DNA of 64,000 nucleotides, taken from contig NZ_FNKZ01000001.1 of assembly GCF_900104255.1 (NCBI RefSeq), positions 1,456,001-1,520,000 on the forward strand, in the 5' to 3' direction. This stretch comes from Pseudoxanthomonas sp. CF385. GTDB taxonomy: Bacteria > Pseudomonadota > Gammaproteobacteria > Xanthomonadales > Xanthomonadaceae. The stretch's first letter is position 1. Each line of letters opens with the position of its first letter. A model generated the notes under the pieces. The model did no database searches. It was not told where the DNA came from and saw only the letters and a program-made list of their open reading frames with translations. Positions 39,372 through 49,707 of this stretch are shown here, in pieces. The position numbers and the translations under genes were made by a program.

Positions 39372-39503
39372 GCCGTTCGTCGGAAAGCGCATCGCAGTAC
39401 TGGCGGCGCGTGTGGGCGGGCGTATAAGCGGAAACAGCGGCGGCGGATCGCCTCATCGTCGGCCGCGAGGGTGGTAGATCGTTCCCGCTTCCAGGAGGTT
39501 GCC

Positions 39504-39737
39504 ATGAGTCGCCTCAATTGCCTTTCCTGTGCCGTGTTCCTCACCGTGCTGCTCTCCGGATGCGCCAGCACCCAGACCGCACGCATGTCCGACAAGACGC
39601 TCATCCAGCGGCAGACCGATGTGGATGAGGTCTACGTGGGCTACGTCAACGCCATCGCCAAGCAGCGAGGCACCGAAGTGATGTGGGTGAATCCCCCCAA
39701 GAAGCGGATGTCGGGCCCCATCGCGGCCACACCTTGA
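39504..39737 (+). CDS. Small lipoprotein, unrecognised
   Basis: A 77-residue protein with a lipoprotein signal (LLSGC, Cys near 20). The mature part has a helical core (TLIQRQTDVDEVYVGYVNAIAKQRG) and a basic PPKKRM tail. An ideal AGGAGG ribosome-binding site is 8 bp before the ATG at 39504. Not assigned to a family. It lies on its own between truD and the convergent Smr gene, with an interval of about 130 bp upstream that could hold its promoter. Confidence 0.72.
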   Translation: MSRLNCLSCAVFLTVLLSGCASTQTARMSDKTLIQRQTDVDEVYVGYVNAIAKQRGTEVMWVNPPKKRMSGPIAATP

Positions 39738-39755
39738 TCCGTTCCCGGGGCGCGG

Positions 39756-40301
39756 CTAAGCGCGCCTGGTCAGCAGCACGAGAACCGCGCCGGTGCCACC
39801 CTGCGCGGCCGGAGCGGAATGGAACGCCAGCACGTCCGCGCGCTGGCGCAGGATGCGGTCGACCACATTCTTGATCACGGGTGCGCCCGCGTCGGAGCGC
39901 TGGCCCTTGCCGTGGATGATGCGCACGCAGCCGTGGTCGTGCTGGTGGGCCTCCGCCAGGAAGCGTCTCAGCAGCCCTTCGGCCTGCAGCGCCGTCGCCC
40001 CATGCAGGTCCAGTTCGTCCTGCGCGGAGAACTGCCCGCGCTTGAGGCGCTGGAACACGCGCGGCGGCACGACATCGCGACGATGGCTGAGCACGTCGCC
40101 CGCCGCGTGGAGATCGAACGCCTCGAGCCCCCGCTGGAACTCGCTGCGCGCATCCGTCTCGTCCTGCTCGGCCATGCGTGCGCGGGGTTTCGGAGGCGCC
40201 TTGCGGGGCGCCGGTGGCGCCTCATCCAGGCGCCGAACCTCGCCGATCGCATCGCGGAACAGGGCGGCATCGTCGTCGTCGGGGGGCGAGGGCTTGGCCA
40301 T
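39756..40301 (-). CDS. Smr/MutS-family domain protein
   Basis: A 181-residue protein. A charged Pro-rich N-terminus is followed by an Smr domain (about 95-175) with [19 protein letters not shown] and the signature [18 protein letters not shown]. Smr domains are nucleases; stand-alone forms such as E. coli SmrB cleave mRNA at collided ribosomes. The start at 40301 fits the family length. Divergent from surE, with 99 bp between. Confidence 0.88.
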   Translation of the reverse strand: MAKPSPPDDDDAALFRDAIGEVRRLDEAPPAPRKAPPKPRARMAEQDETDARSEFQRGLEAFDLHAAGDVLSHRRDVVPPRVFQRLKRGQFSAQDELDLHGATALQAEGLLRRFLAEAHQHDHGCVRIIHGKGQRSDAGAPVIKNVVDRILRQRADVLAFHSAPAAQGGTGAVLVLLTRRA

Positions 40302-40400
40302 GCCACCAGCGTAGCGGCATCGCCGTATCGCGACCAGATCGCGCAGGCGCGGGAAGCGCAGGCGTGGTTCCGGTATCATGGGGCGTCCCCGAGGAAACCC

Positions 40401-41180
40401 ATGCGCGTACTGGTCAGCAACGACGACGGCGTCGACGCCCCCGGCATCCGAATCCTGGCAGAAGGCCTGCGCAGCGCAGGTCACGAGGTGTACGTGGTCG
40501 CACCCGACCGCGATCGCTCCGGCGCCAGCAATTCGCTGACGCTCGATCTGCCGATCCGGCTCAAGCGCATCGATCACTACACCTGCAGCATCGCCGGCAC
40601 GCCGACCGATTGCGTCCACCTGGCGTTGACCGGAATGCTGGAGTTCGAGCCGGACATCGTCGTGTCGGGCATCAACAACACCGCCAACCTGGGCGACGAC
40701 GTCATCTATTCCGGCACCGTGTCCGCCGCGATGGAAGGCCGTTTTCTCGGTCTCCCGGCCGTGGCGATGTCGCTGGCCACGAAGAACCACGATGCGAAGC
40801 ACTACGAGACCGCCGCGCGCGCCGCGGTGGAGATCGTCGCGCGCCTGAAGGCCGATCCGCTGCCCGCCGACACCATCCTCAACGTCAACGTGCCCGACCT
40901 GGCCTGGGCCGACGTACGCGGTTTCGAGGTCACGCGCCTGGGCAACCGCCATCGGTCGGAGCCCTGCGTTCCGCAACCCGATCCGCGTGGCCACACCGTG
41001 TACTGGATCGGCCCCGCCGGCCGCGAGCAGGACGCCGGTCCGGGCACCGATTTCCACGCCGTGCGCACCGGGCATATTTCGATCACGCCGATCCATGTCG
41101 ACCTGACCCGTTACCAGGCGCTCGAGAAAGTGGCTGGCTGGGTCGGCGGGTTGACGGCGGCCCTGGAGGATTCGGCGTGA
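40401..41180 (+). CDS. surE: 5'/3'-nucleotidase SurE
   Basis: A 259-residue SurE. The metal site is [11 protein letters not shown] (Asp8, Asp9), with [15 protein letters not shown] near 34, [25 protein letters not shown] near 92 and the [19 protein letters not shown] close. It removes phosphate from nucleotides, favouring 3'-AMP and UMP, and is linked to stationary-phase survival. GAGG before the ATG serves as ribosome-binding site. It overlaps pcm by 4 bp (GTGA), the classical pairing. Confidence 0.96.
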   Translation: MRVLVSNDDGVDAPGIRILAEGLRSAGHEVYVVAPDRDRSGASNSLTLDLPIRLKRIDHYTCSIAGTPTDCVHLALTGMLEFEPDIVVSGINNTANLGDDVIYSGTVSAAMEGRFLGLPAVAMSLATKNHDAKHYETAARAAVEIVARLKADPLPADTILNVNVPDLAWADVRGFEVTRLGNRHRSEPCVPQPDPRGHTVYWIGPAGREQDAGPGTDFHAVRTGHISITPIHVDLTRYQALEKVAGWVGGLTAALEDSA

Positions 41181-41854
41181 CGCCGCGGTTGCGGCTGCAG
41201 CCCGAAGCTGTGGGAATGGGCATGACCTCGCAGCGCGTACGCGACCGCCTGGTCGAAAGGCTGCGCGAATCCGGGATCGCCGACGAGCGCGTGCTCAACG
41301 CCATCCGCACGCTGCCGCGCCATCTGTTCGTGGACGAAGCGCTGGCGACGCGTGCCTACGAAGACACCGCGCTGCCGATCGGCCACAGCCAGACCATTTC
41401 GCAGCCGTGGGTGGTCGCGCGCATGACCGAAGTGCTGCTGCAGAACGCACCGAAGAAGGTGCTCGAGATCGGTACCGGTTCCGGCTACCAGGCCGCCGTG
41501 CTCGCGATCCTCGGCCTGGAGGTCTACACGGTCGAACGCATCGGCGACCTGCTGCGCCAGGCGCGCAAGCGCCTGCGCCAGTTGGGCATGAACGTGCGCA
41601 GCAAGCACGACGACGGCCGCATCGGCTGGGACGAGCACGGTCCGTACGATGGCATCATCGTGACCGCCGCCGCGCCCGCGCTGGTGCCGGTGCTGGTCGA
41701 CCAGCTCGCGATAGGCGGCCAGCTGGTCGCACCGGTCGGCGGCAGCGGTTCGCAGTCGCTGGTGCGCCTGGTGAAGCGCGAGGACGGCAGCGTCGAGGAA
41801 ACCACGCTGGCGCCGGTGGTCTTCGTGCCGCTGCTGTCGGGCACGCTGGATTGA
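41177..41854 (+). CDS. pcm: Protein-L-isoaspartate O-methyltransferase
   Basis: A 225-residue repair methyltransferase. [16 protein letters not shown] (about 73) is the substrate-loop signature; [16 protein letters not shown] (about 97) is the SAM motif; [10 protein letters not shown] lies near 163. It methylates isoaspartyl residues of aged proteins. GTG start at 41177 overlaps the surE stop. An internal ATG at residue 14 or 16 is possible but would remove a stretch seen in xanthomonad Pcm proteins. Confidence 0.95.
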   Translation: MTPRLRLQPEAVGMGMTSQRVRDRLVERLRESGIADERVLNAIRTLPRHLFVDEALATRAYEDTALPIGHSQTISQPWVVARMTEVLLQNAPKKVLEIGTGSGYQAAVLAILGLEVYTVERIGDLLRQARKRLRQLGMNVRSKHDDGRIGWDEHGPYDGIIVTAAAPALVPVLVDQLAIGGQLVAPVGGSGSQSLVRLVKREDGSVEETTLAPVVFVPLLSGTLD

Positions 41855-41858
41855 CGCC

Positions 41859-42512
41859 GTGACGGATACGCCACGTGCCACGGGCATCGACCCGGCCGCT
41901 TCGCTCGGCCAGCAGCTCGAGGACATCATCGAGCGGCTGCCGCCGGACACCTTGAGCCTTGGCGAACTGCTGGAAGTCTTCAGCGACGAAGGCCTGCTGC
42001 TGCTCACCATCCTGCTGACCCTGGTGTTCCTGATTCCCGTCTCGATCCCGGGCGTGAGCACGGTGTTCGGTGCGGCCATCCTGCTGGTCGGCATCAGCCG
42101 TCTGTTCAACCGGCCGCTGTGGTTGCCCGCGCGCGTGAAGCACAAGGCGTTGCCCGCCGACCGCCTGCGACCGGGGCTCACGGGCGGACTGGTGTGGGTG
42201 CGCCGGATGGAGAAGATCAGCCGGCCGCATCGGCTGCGTTTCTTCGTCGACGGGCCAGGGCAGGGCGTGTTCAACAACCTCGCCTTCATCCTGGCGGCGC
42301 TGCTGCTGATGGCGCCCTTCGGATTCGTCCCATTCAGCAACACCCTGCCAGCCTTGGCCCTGCTGCTCTACGCCATCGGCTTCATCCAGCGCGATGGCGG
42401 CGCGATCCTGCTGGGCCATCTGGCGAACATCGGGACGATCATCTACTTCAGCGTGCTGATCGGTGGCGGCGGCGTGGCGGTACGCGAACTCTTCCAGCGG
42501 CTGACCGGCTGA
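41859..42512 (+). CDS. ExoD-family exopolysaccharide synthesis membrane protein
   Basis: A 217-residue protein with about four membrane spans, matching the ExoD family. DTLSLGELLEVFSDEGLLLLTILLTLVFLIPVSIPGVS and RPLWLPARV, then RPHRLRFF, are family segments. ExoD affects exopolysaccharide production and alkali tolerance in rhizobia; the biochemical activity is unknown. The start is GTG at 41859, 4 bp after pcm. It takes the position between pcm and nlpD where other membrane proteins sit in related bacteria. Confidence 0.84.
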   Translation: MTDTPRATGIDPAASLGQQLEDIIERLPPDTLSLGELLEVFSDEGLLLLTILLTLVFLIPVSIPGVSTVFGAAILLVGISRLFNRPLWLPARVKHKALPADRLRPGLTGGLVWVRRMEKISRPHRLRFFVDGPGQGVFNNLAFILAALLLMAPFGFVPFSNTLPALALLLYAIGFIQRDGGAILLGHLANIGTIIYFSVLIGGGGVAVRELFQRLTG

Positions 42513-42551
42513 CGCCGCGGCGCCGCGCCCCGTGAGGACACGACGAAACGC

Positions 42552-43340
42552 ATGACCACGACGCACCGCACCGGCTTCCGCATGACGCGCGCCCTCCTGA
42601 TCGGCTTGGCCGTGGCGATGCTCGCCGCCTGCTCGACCACGGTCGTGCGCACACCCGGCGCGCCGTCGTCGACACGCCCCTCTTCGCAGGCCAAGCCCGG
42701 TGCGACCGTGCGCGTGCAACGCGGCGATACGCTGTACGGCATCGCCTTCCGCAACGGTGTCGACGTGAAGGACCTGGCGGCCTGGAACGGCATCGCGCCG
42801 CCGTACACGATCTACCCGGGCCAGTCGCTCAAGCTCTATCCCGCCGGTGGCAGCCGCCCCGCAGCGACGACGACTCCAACGCGCCCCTCGACGGGCACGT
42901 CGACGCGTCCTACGCCCCCTCCGGCACCAGTGACGCGTCCCGTCGCGACGCCTGCGCCGGCCAACAGCGGGTTCGCATGGCGCTGGCCCGCCGATGGCCA
43001 CCTCATCGGCCGGTTCGTGAACGGGGATGCCACCAAGCAGGGCGTCGACATCGCCGGCAGCAACGGCCAGGCCGTGCGCGCAGCGGCCGATGGCGTGGTG
43101 GTGTATTCCGGCGCCGGCCTCGTCGGCTACGGCGAACTCATCATCGTCAAGCACAGCGAGCAGTGGCTCTCGGCCTACGGCCACAACCGCAAGCGCCTGG
43201 TCAACGAAGGGCAGAGCGTGAAGGCCGGTCAGCAGATCGCCGAGATGGGCAGCAGCGGCGCGTCGCGCGAGATGCTGCACTTCGAGATCCGCCACAACGG
43301 CAAGCCGGTCGATCCGCTGCAGTACCTGCCGGCGCGATGA
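42552..43340 (+). CDS. nlpD: Murein hydrolase activator NlpD
   Basis: A 262-residue lipoprotein (LAAC). A LysM domain (about 50-96, VQRGDTLYGIAFRNGVDVKDLAAWNG) is followed by a Thr/Pro linker and a LytM/M23 domain (about 140-262). The M23 metal ligands are degenerate: KQGVDIAG replaces the active H...D pattern and HFEIR replaces H-x-H. This matches NlpD/EnvC activators, which have no peptidase activity and switch on amidases at the septum. rpoS, its neighbour in enterics and pseudomonads, is not present here. Confidence 0.92.
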   Translation: MTTTHRTGFRMTRALLIGLAVAMLAACSTTVVRTPGAPSSTRPSSQAKPGATVRVQRGDTLYGIAFRNGVDVKDLAAWNGIAPPYTIYPGQSLKLYPAGGSRPAATTTPTRPSTGTSTRPTPPPAPVTRPVATPAPANSGFAWRWPADGHLIGRFVNGDATKQGVDIAGSNGQAVRAAADGVVVYSGAGLVGYGELIIVKHSEQWLSAYGHNRKRLVNEGQSVKAGQQIAEMGSSGASREMLHFEIRHNGKPVDPLQYLPAR

Positions 43341-44209
43341 GTCTGGTTCGGGCGCGACGCGGCTGCCTCGCCGCCGCGCTGTTGGGCACTGCGCTGTGCG
43401 TGCTGGCCGGCTGCGCTTCGACAGTCCGCGAATCGCCACCCCAGACCGCGCCGCTGGACGTGGCGACGCTGAACCTCTGGCACGACAAGCAGGATTGGCC
43501 CCACCGGCAGGACCTGATCGTCTCCGAATTGCGCAGGCTTGCCCCCGACGTGATCGTCCTGCAGGAAGTGCTGCAGGATGCGGCGCTGCCCAATCAGGCG
43601 CAGGTGCTGGCATCCCGGCTCGGTTATGAGTACCGCTTTTTCTCCGCCGATGCGCCCACGCAGGCACGCCGCTACGGCAACGCGATCCTGGTCCGGGGCA
43701 CGATCGACGCCTCCCGCGAAGCGAAGCTGGCGCCGCTTGACGACTACCGCACCGCCGGCTGGGTCCGCGCCACCGTGCGGGGCCGGCCGTTGAACGTTTA
43801 CGCCACCCACCTGCACCACACACCGCCGGGTGGCGCGATCCGCGCGCAGCAGATCGCGGGCCTGCTCGATCTGGTCGATGCTACGGCGGGCGACGTGCCG
43901 TCGGTGATCGGCGGCGATTTCAACACCCGCTCGGACACGCCGGAGCTGACGGCGCTGGTCGCGCGTTTCGCCGACGCCTATGCGGATGCGCACTCCAGCG
44001 AAGACTCCAACACGCCTGCGCATGCCACGCTCAATCCGCGTCTGAGCCATCCGCCCGTGCGCATCGACCATGTCTTCGCGCAACTCGGCGTCTTCCGCGT
44101 CGTGGACGCACGCATCTTCCTCGACAAGGCCGACGCCACCGGCGCGTGGCCGTCAGACCATTACGGCGTCTGGGCGCGGGTCGCGTGGAATGAGGGGGTG
44201 CGCAGGTGA
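43337..44209 (+). CDS. Endonuclease/exonuclease/phosphatase family lipoprotein
   Basis: A 290-residue protein with a lipoprotein signal (LAGC, Cys near 26) and an EEP (DNase I-like) domain. Active-site elements are LNLWHD near 46, VLQEVLQ near 75 (metal-binding Glu), YATHLHHT near 155, GGDFNTRSDTPEL near 193 and the C-terminal SDHYGVWARV. The envelope location argues for a phosphodiesterase acting on lipids, sugars or external nucleic acid. Its ATG overlaps the nlpD stop (ATGA), so it is cotranslated with nlpD. Confidence 0.87.
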   Translation: MSLVRARRGCLAAALLGTALCVLAGCASTVRESPPQTAPLDVATLNLWHDKQDWPHRQDLIVSELRRLAPDVIVLQEVLQDAALPNQAQVLASRLGYEYRFFSADAPTQARRYGNAILVRGTIDASREAKLAPLDDYRTAGWVRATVRGRPLNVYATHLHHTPPGGAIRAQQIAGLLDLVDATAGDVPSVIGGDFNTRSDTPELTALVARFADAYADAHSSEDSNTPAHATLNPRLSHPPVRIDHVFAQLGVFRVVDARIFLDKADATGAWPSDHYGVWARVAWNEGVRR

Positions 44210-44232
44210 ACCTGGTGTTGCAGTAACCGAGG

Positions 44233-44610
44233 TTAGCGGGGCGCCAACAGGAAGCCCGCGACGACGCGCCGGGATTCACCGGCCAGCACGTTGAACGTGC
44301 GCGCCGCGGCGGCGTTGGTCATCACTTCCAGTCCCACGCCCTGGCGCAGGCATGCGGCCATCACGACGGCAGGGGGGAACACCTGGCGTTCGCCGGTGCC
44401 CAGCAGGATCACTTCCGGCTGGAGGGCGATCAGCGGGGCCAGGTCCTCGGGGGTGAGGGCCGCGCTGTCGCTGACGGACCAGTCCTCGATCAGTTGCTGG
44501 GGCGACAGGATGAAGCTGGCGGTCAGCGTCCGGTCGTTCACCCGGGCGTGCTGTCCGTCGGCGGACCGCAGGGTGAAGGCGTAGTCGGGCAGTTCGTGGC
44601 TCAGCTGCAT
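44233..44610 (-). CDS. Mth938-like (DUF498) domain protein
   Basis: A 125-residue small soluble protein of the Mth938/NDUFAF3-like fold. It has SFILSPQQLIEDW near residue 32, PEVILLGTGERQVFPP near 65 and GVGLEVMTNAAAARTFNVLAGE near 92, all family segments. In eukaryotes relatives help assemble respiratory complex I; the bacterial role is unknown. It lies immediately downstream of yhbY on the same strand (22 bp), so the two likely form an operon. Confidence 0.87.
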   Translation of the reverse strand: MQLSHELPDYAFTLRSADGQHARVNDRTLTASFILSPQQLIEDWSVSDSAALTPEDLAPLIALQPEVILLGTGERQVFPPAVVMAACLRQGVGLEVMTNAAAARTFNVLAGESRRVVAGFLLAPR

Positions 44611-44632
44611 GGCGGGGGCCTGCGCTGGGGGA

Positions 44633-44938
44633 TCAGCCGCGCGGCAACACGATGTGTCGGCGTTCCTTGCTGGGGCGGTACAACACCGCAGTGTGGCCGA
44701 TCCGCTGGACCAGGGCCGCGTCGGTCTTCTCGGCCAGGTCGTCGATCATGGTGTCCCGGGCCTCGCGGTCTTCGCCTGCCACCTTCACCTTGACCAGTTC
44801 GTGCTGTTCCAGCACGCCGTCCAGCTCCGCGATGAAGGCGGGCGTGACGCCCTTGTTGCCAATCTGCAGCAGGGCCTTGAGGTCATGGGCCTGGCCGCGC
44901 AGGAAACGGGTCTGGGCGGCGGTCAGGGCTACAGGCAT
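44633..44938 (-). CDS. yhbY: Ribosome assembly RNA-binding protein YhbY
   Basis: A 101-residue CRM-domain protein: LTAAQTRFLRGQAHDLKALLQIGNKGVTPAFIAELD, HELVKVKV and the C-terminal RIGHTAVLYRPS are typical. YhbY binds pre-50S particles. It is divergent from rlmE-ftsH, an arrangement conserved in Gammaproteobacteria, with 103 bp between that must hold both promoters. Confidence 0.95.
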   Translation of the reverse strand: MPVALTAAQTRFLRGQAHDLKALLQIGNKGVTPAFIAELDGVLEQHELVKVKVAGEDREARDTMIDDLAEKTDAALVQRIGHTAVLYRPSKERRHIVLPRG

Positions 44939-45041
44939 GCGGCACGGTACGGGTCGAAAAGGGGGATCAGGGTATCATGGCCACCCCCCAGAACGGCTCG
45001 TGCGGCTCCCGTCGCAGCGTGCCCCGAGACCTCGCCGCCCC

Positions 45042-45674
45042 ATGGCTACCCGCAGCAAGAGCAGCCAGCGCTGGCTGAAGGAACACTTCTCCGACCCCTA
45101 CGTGAAGAAGGCCCAGGCCGAAGGCCTGCGCTCGCGTGCGGCGTACAAGCTGGAGGAGCTGCTGGAACGCGACCGCCTGCTCAAGCCGGGCATGGTGGTG
45201 GTCGACCTGGGCGCCGCCCCGGGGGGCTGGTCGCAGTTCGTCCGCCAGGCGATGGGCGACAGCGGCCGGGTGGTGGCCATGGACATCCTGGACATGCCCC
45301 CGCTGGCCGGCGTGGACTTCCTTCATGGGGATTTCAGGGAGGACAGCGTTCTATCCCAACTGGAAGCCATGCTGGACGGCGCGCCCGTGGACCTTGTGCT
45401 GTCGGATATGGCCCCCAATAAGAGTGGTGTGGATGCGGTCGACCAGCCGCGGATGATGCACTTGGCCGAACTCGCCATGGAGTTCGCCGAGAGCCATCTG
45501 AAGCCGGGCGGGGCGTTCCTGATCAAGCTGTTCCAGGGCGCCGGTTCCGACGACTACATCCGCGAGCTTCGCCGCCGCTATGACAAGGTGGCGATCCGCA
45601 AGCCGGATGCCTCCCGCAAGCGCTCGCCCGAGGTGTACGCCCTGGGACAGGGCAAGCGGGCCCAGATCAAGTAA
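45042..45674 (+). CDS. rlmE: 23S rRNA (uridine-2'-O)-methyltransferase RlmE
   Basis: A 210-residue methyltransferase (FtsJ/RrmJ). RSRAAYKLEEL carries catalytic Lys36, VVDLGAAPGGWSQF (53-66) is the SAM motif, and SDMAPNKSG near 126 and FLIKLFQGAG near 162 supply the other K-D-K-E residues. It methylates U2552 of 23S rRNA. In E. coli rlmE-ftsH is a heat-shock operon; the same gene pair and close spacing (49 bp) here suggest cotranscription. Confidence 0.96.
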   Translation: MATRSKSSQRWLKEHFSDPYVKKAQAEGLRSRAAYKLEELLERDRLLKPGMVVVDLGAAPGGWSQFVRQAMGDSGRVVAMDILDMPPLAGVDFLHGDFREDSVLSQLEAMLDGAPVDLVLSDMAPNKSGVDAVDQPRMMHLAELAMEFAESHLKPGGAFLIKLFQGAGSDDYIRELRRRYDKVAIRKPDASRKRSPEVYALGQGKRAQIK

Positions 45675-45723
45675 GGTGACGTAACGTGCGCAACAGGAAA
45701 GAGGAACAGCGGAGCCGATGAGG

Positions 45724-47652
<1,929 letters not shown>

Positions 47653-47675
47653 GGCGCGTTGCCAGCGTGACGACG

Positions 47676-47706
47676 AAAGGCCAGACTCGCGTCTGGCCTT
47701 TTTTTC
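47676..47706 (+). terminator. Rho-independent terminator of rlmE-ftsH
   Basis: An 11-bp perfect stem AAAGGCCAGAC / GTCTGGCCTTT with TCGC loop, running into a T-tract (47699-47705). It lies 23 bp after the ftsH stop. Confidence 0.95.
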
Positions 47707-47722
47707 TTTCCGCGGGGTTTCC

Positions 47723-47926
47723 ATGGCAGACAACGACACGCGCCCGGTGCGCCCGCTGTTGCCGGTCGGCATCGGTGTGGGTATCGCCATCGGCGTCGCC
47801 ATCGGCATGGCGATGGACAATGTCGGTGCCGGTATCGCCATCGGCGTCGCACTGGGTGTCGCATTCGGCGCCGGATCCAGGCGCGCTCGCGCGGGCGAGG
47901 ACACCGATCAGGACGGAACGAAGTGA
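47723..47926 (+). CDS. Glycine-zipper small membrane protein
   Basis: A 67-residue protein. Residues 15-51 form a long Gly/Ala/Ile/Val stretch with GxxxG-type repeats (GIGVGIAIGVAIGMAMDN, then GAGIAIGVALGVAFG). A DNA-level repeat of GGTATCGCCATCGGCGTCGC underlies it. It probably makes a hairpin of two membrane helices, and the charged tail is short. Unknown function. It starts 18 bp past the ftsH terminator and ends overlapping folP, so it probably belongs with folP. Confidence 0.72.
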   Translation: MADNDTRPVRPLLPVGIGVGIAIGVAIGMAMDNVGAGIAIGVALGVAFGAGSRRARAGEDTDQDGTK

Positions 47927-48825
47927 TGTTCGATACCGTTCCCCAGCTCGACTGCGCCGGCCGCATCCTCAAACTCGACCGCACGCAGGTCATGGGCATC
48001 GTCAACGTCACCCCGGACTCGTTCTCCGACGGCGGCGTGCACGACACGACCGAGGCGGCCGTCGCGCATGCGCTCAGGCTGGTGGAAGAGGGCGCCGACC
48101 TTCTCGATATCGGCGGCGAGTCCACCCGGCCCGGCGCCGCCGATGTGGACGTGGAGGAAGAACTCCGCCGCGTCGTGCCCGTGATCGAACGGCTCGCCGC
48201 GCAGGTGGCCGTGCCGATCAGCATCGACACGTACAAGCCCGAGGTGATGCGGGCCGCCGTGCAGGCGGGCGCGGGCATGATCAACGACGTGTACGGCCTG
48301 CGTCGCGACGGCGCGCTCGATGCCGCGGCCGCGCTCGGCGTGCCGGTGGTGCTGATGCACATGCAGGGCGAGCCACGCTCGATGCAGGCCGCGCCGCACT
48401 ACGACGACGTGGTCGGCGACGTCCACCGGTTCCTCGCCGAACGCATCTTCGCCGCCGAGATGGCCGGCATTCCAAAGAAGCGCATCGTCGTCGATCCGGG
48501 CTTCGGCTTCGGCAAGGACACCGCGCACAACCTGCAGTTGCTCGCGCAGTTCGAGCGCTTCGTCGAGCTCGGCGTGCCCGTGCTGGCGGGGCTGTCGCGC
48601 AAGCGCAGCATCGGCGAACTGACCGGTCGCGAGGTGCCGGCGGACCGCGTGGCCGGCTCCGTCGCCGCCCACCTGATCGCCGTCCAGCGCGGCGCCACGC
48701 TCGTGCGCGTGCACGACGTCGCCGCCACGGTCGACGCCCTCAAGGTCTGGAATGCCGTCGCCGCCGTGCCCGCGCCGCGCAAAGCGGCGACGACCCCGAC
48801 GATCCGCTGGCCCGACGACGACTGA
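47926..48825 (+). CDS. folP: Dihydropteroate synthase
   Basis: A 299-residue TIM-barrel enzyme. The diphosphate loop is VMGIVNVTPDSFSDGG (about 21-36), with DIGGESTRPGA near 64, ISIDTYKPEV near 100, INDVYGL near 119 and DPGFGFGKDTAHN near 187. It joins p-aminobenzoate to the pterin in folate synthesis and is the sulfonamide target. ATG at 47926 overlaps the previous stop by 1 bp; GTG at 47923 is an alternative. ftsH-folP is a conserved order, here with glmM not following. Confidence 0.95.
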   Translation: MFDTVPQLDCAGRILKLDRTQVMGIVNVTPDSFSDGGVHDTTEAAVAHALRLVEEGADLLDIGGESTRPGAADVDVEEELRRVVPVIERLAAQVAVPISIDTYKPEVMRAAVQAGAGMINDVYGLRRDGALDAAAALGVPVVLMHMQGEPRSMQAAPHYDDVVGDVHRFLAERIFAAEMAGIPKKRIVVDPGFGFGKDTAHNLQLLAQFERFVELGVPVLAGLSRKRSIGELTGREVPADRVAGSVAAHLIAVQRGATLVRVHDVAATVDALKVWNAVAAVPAPRKAATTPTIRWPDDD

Positions 48826-48883
48826 CTGGCCGGCGCGCGGCGCACGCCCCGTTCGCACCAAGAGTCGGGGAGGGGAGTCGCCC

Positions 48884-49678
48884 ATGCGCATCGCATCGCT
48901 CGTCCTGCTGTGCCTGCTGTTGGCCGCGTGCAACCGCGCGCCGCCGTCACCACCCGTGGTCTCGGCGCCTGCGCCGCCACCCGGTGATCCGGTCGAGGGC
49001 CTGCGCGTGGCCACGCGGGTGGGCTGCAGCGGCTGCCATGGCCGCGATGGCGCCGGTCAGGTCTTCATGGAGAACCCCGAACTCGGCCGCATCGTCGCGC
49101 CCAACCTGACCCAGCGCCGCACGCTGTACGACGATGCCGCGCTGACGGCGTTGCTGCGCGAAGGCCGCACGCACGACGGCCACGTGCCCTGGGGCATGCC
49201 GATCAAGATGTTCCAGCATCTCAGCGACCGCGAGGTTCGCGACATCACCGCCTGGCTGCGCGGCCTGCCGGCTGTCGACAACCCGGCCTTGCCCGCGGGG
49301 CAGTGGTCCGAATCGCTCATCAGGACCACGAACGACGGCACCCATCCCTGGTTGCCCGACATGGTGCCGGACCCCGGCCAGGATCCGCCGGCCGTGCCGC
49401 CCACCGAACCGCTGGCGCTGGGCCGCCACCTCGCGTTCACCACCTGCAGCGAATGCCACGGCTGGGACCTCAATGGCTGGGAAGGCGATCCTGCGCCGTC
49501 GCTCGTCGTCGCCAAGGCCTACACGCACGCGCAGTTCACCCGGCTGATGCGCACCGGCGAGATCGCCGCTGGAGGCAAATCGAAGACCGGGCTGATGAGC
49601 GGCGTCGCGGCCTACCGGTATCCGGTGATGACCGACGAGGAAATCGCCGCGCTGAAGCAATTCCTCGACGCGCGCTGA
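48884..49678 (+). CDS. Di-haem c-type cytochrome lipoprotein
   Basis: A 264-residue lipoprotein (LLAAC, Cys16) with two cytochrome c domains. The haem motifs are CSGCH (Cys48, Cys51, His52) and CSECH (Cys188, Cys191, His192). Met-containing segments after each (GMPIKMF and LMSGVAAYRYPVM) are candidate sixth ligands. It is a periplasmic electron carrier. A GGGGAGGGGAG ribosome-binding site lies upstream. It faces, convergently and 29 bp away, a large haem protein of hydrazine-synthase-alpha type. The two may exchange electrons, which is inference. Confidence 0.85.
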   Translation: MRIASLVLLCLLLAACNRAPPSPPVVSAPAPPPGDPVEGLRVATRVGCSGCHGRDGAGQVFMENPELGRIVAPNLTQRRTLYDDAALTALLREGRTHDGHVPWGMPIKMFQHLSDREVRDITAWLRGLPAVDNPALPAGQWSESLIRTTNDGTHPWLPDMVPDPGQDPPAVPPTEPLALGRHLAFTTCSECHGWDLNGWEGDPAPSLVVAKAYTHAQFTRLMRTGEIAAGGKSKTGLMSGVAAYRYPVMTDEEIAALKQFLDAR

Positions 49679-49707
49679 ACCGCCGCAGCGCGCTTCATCA
49701 GGTGCGA

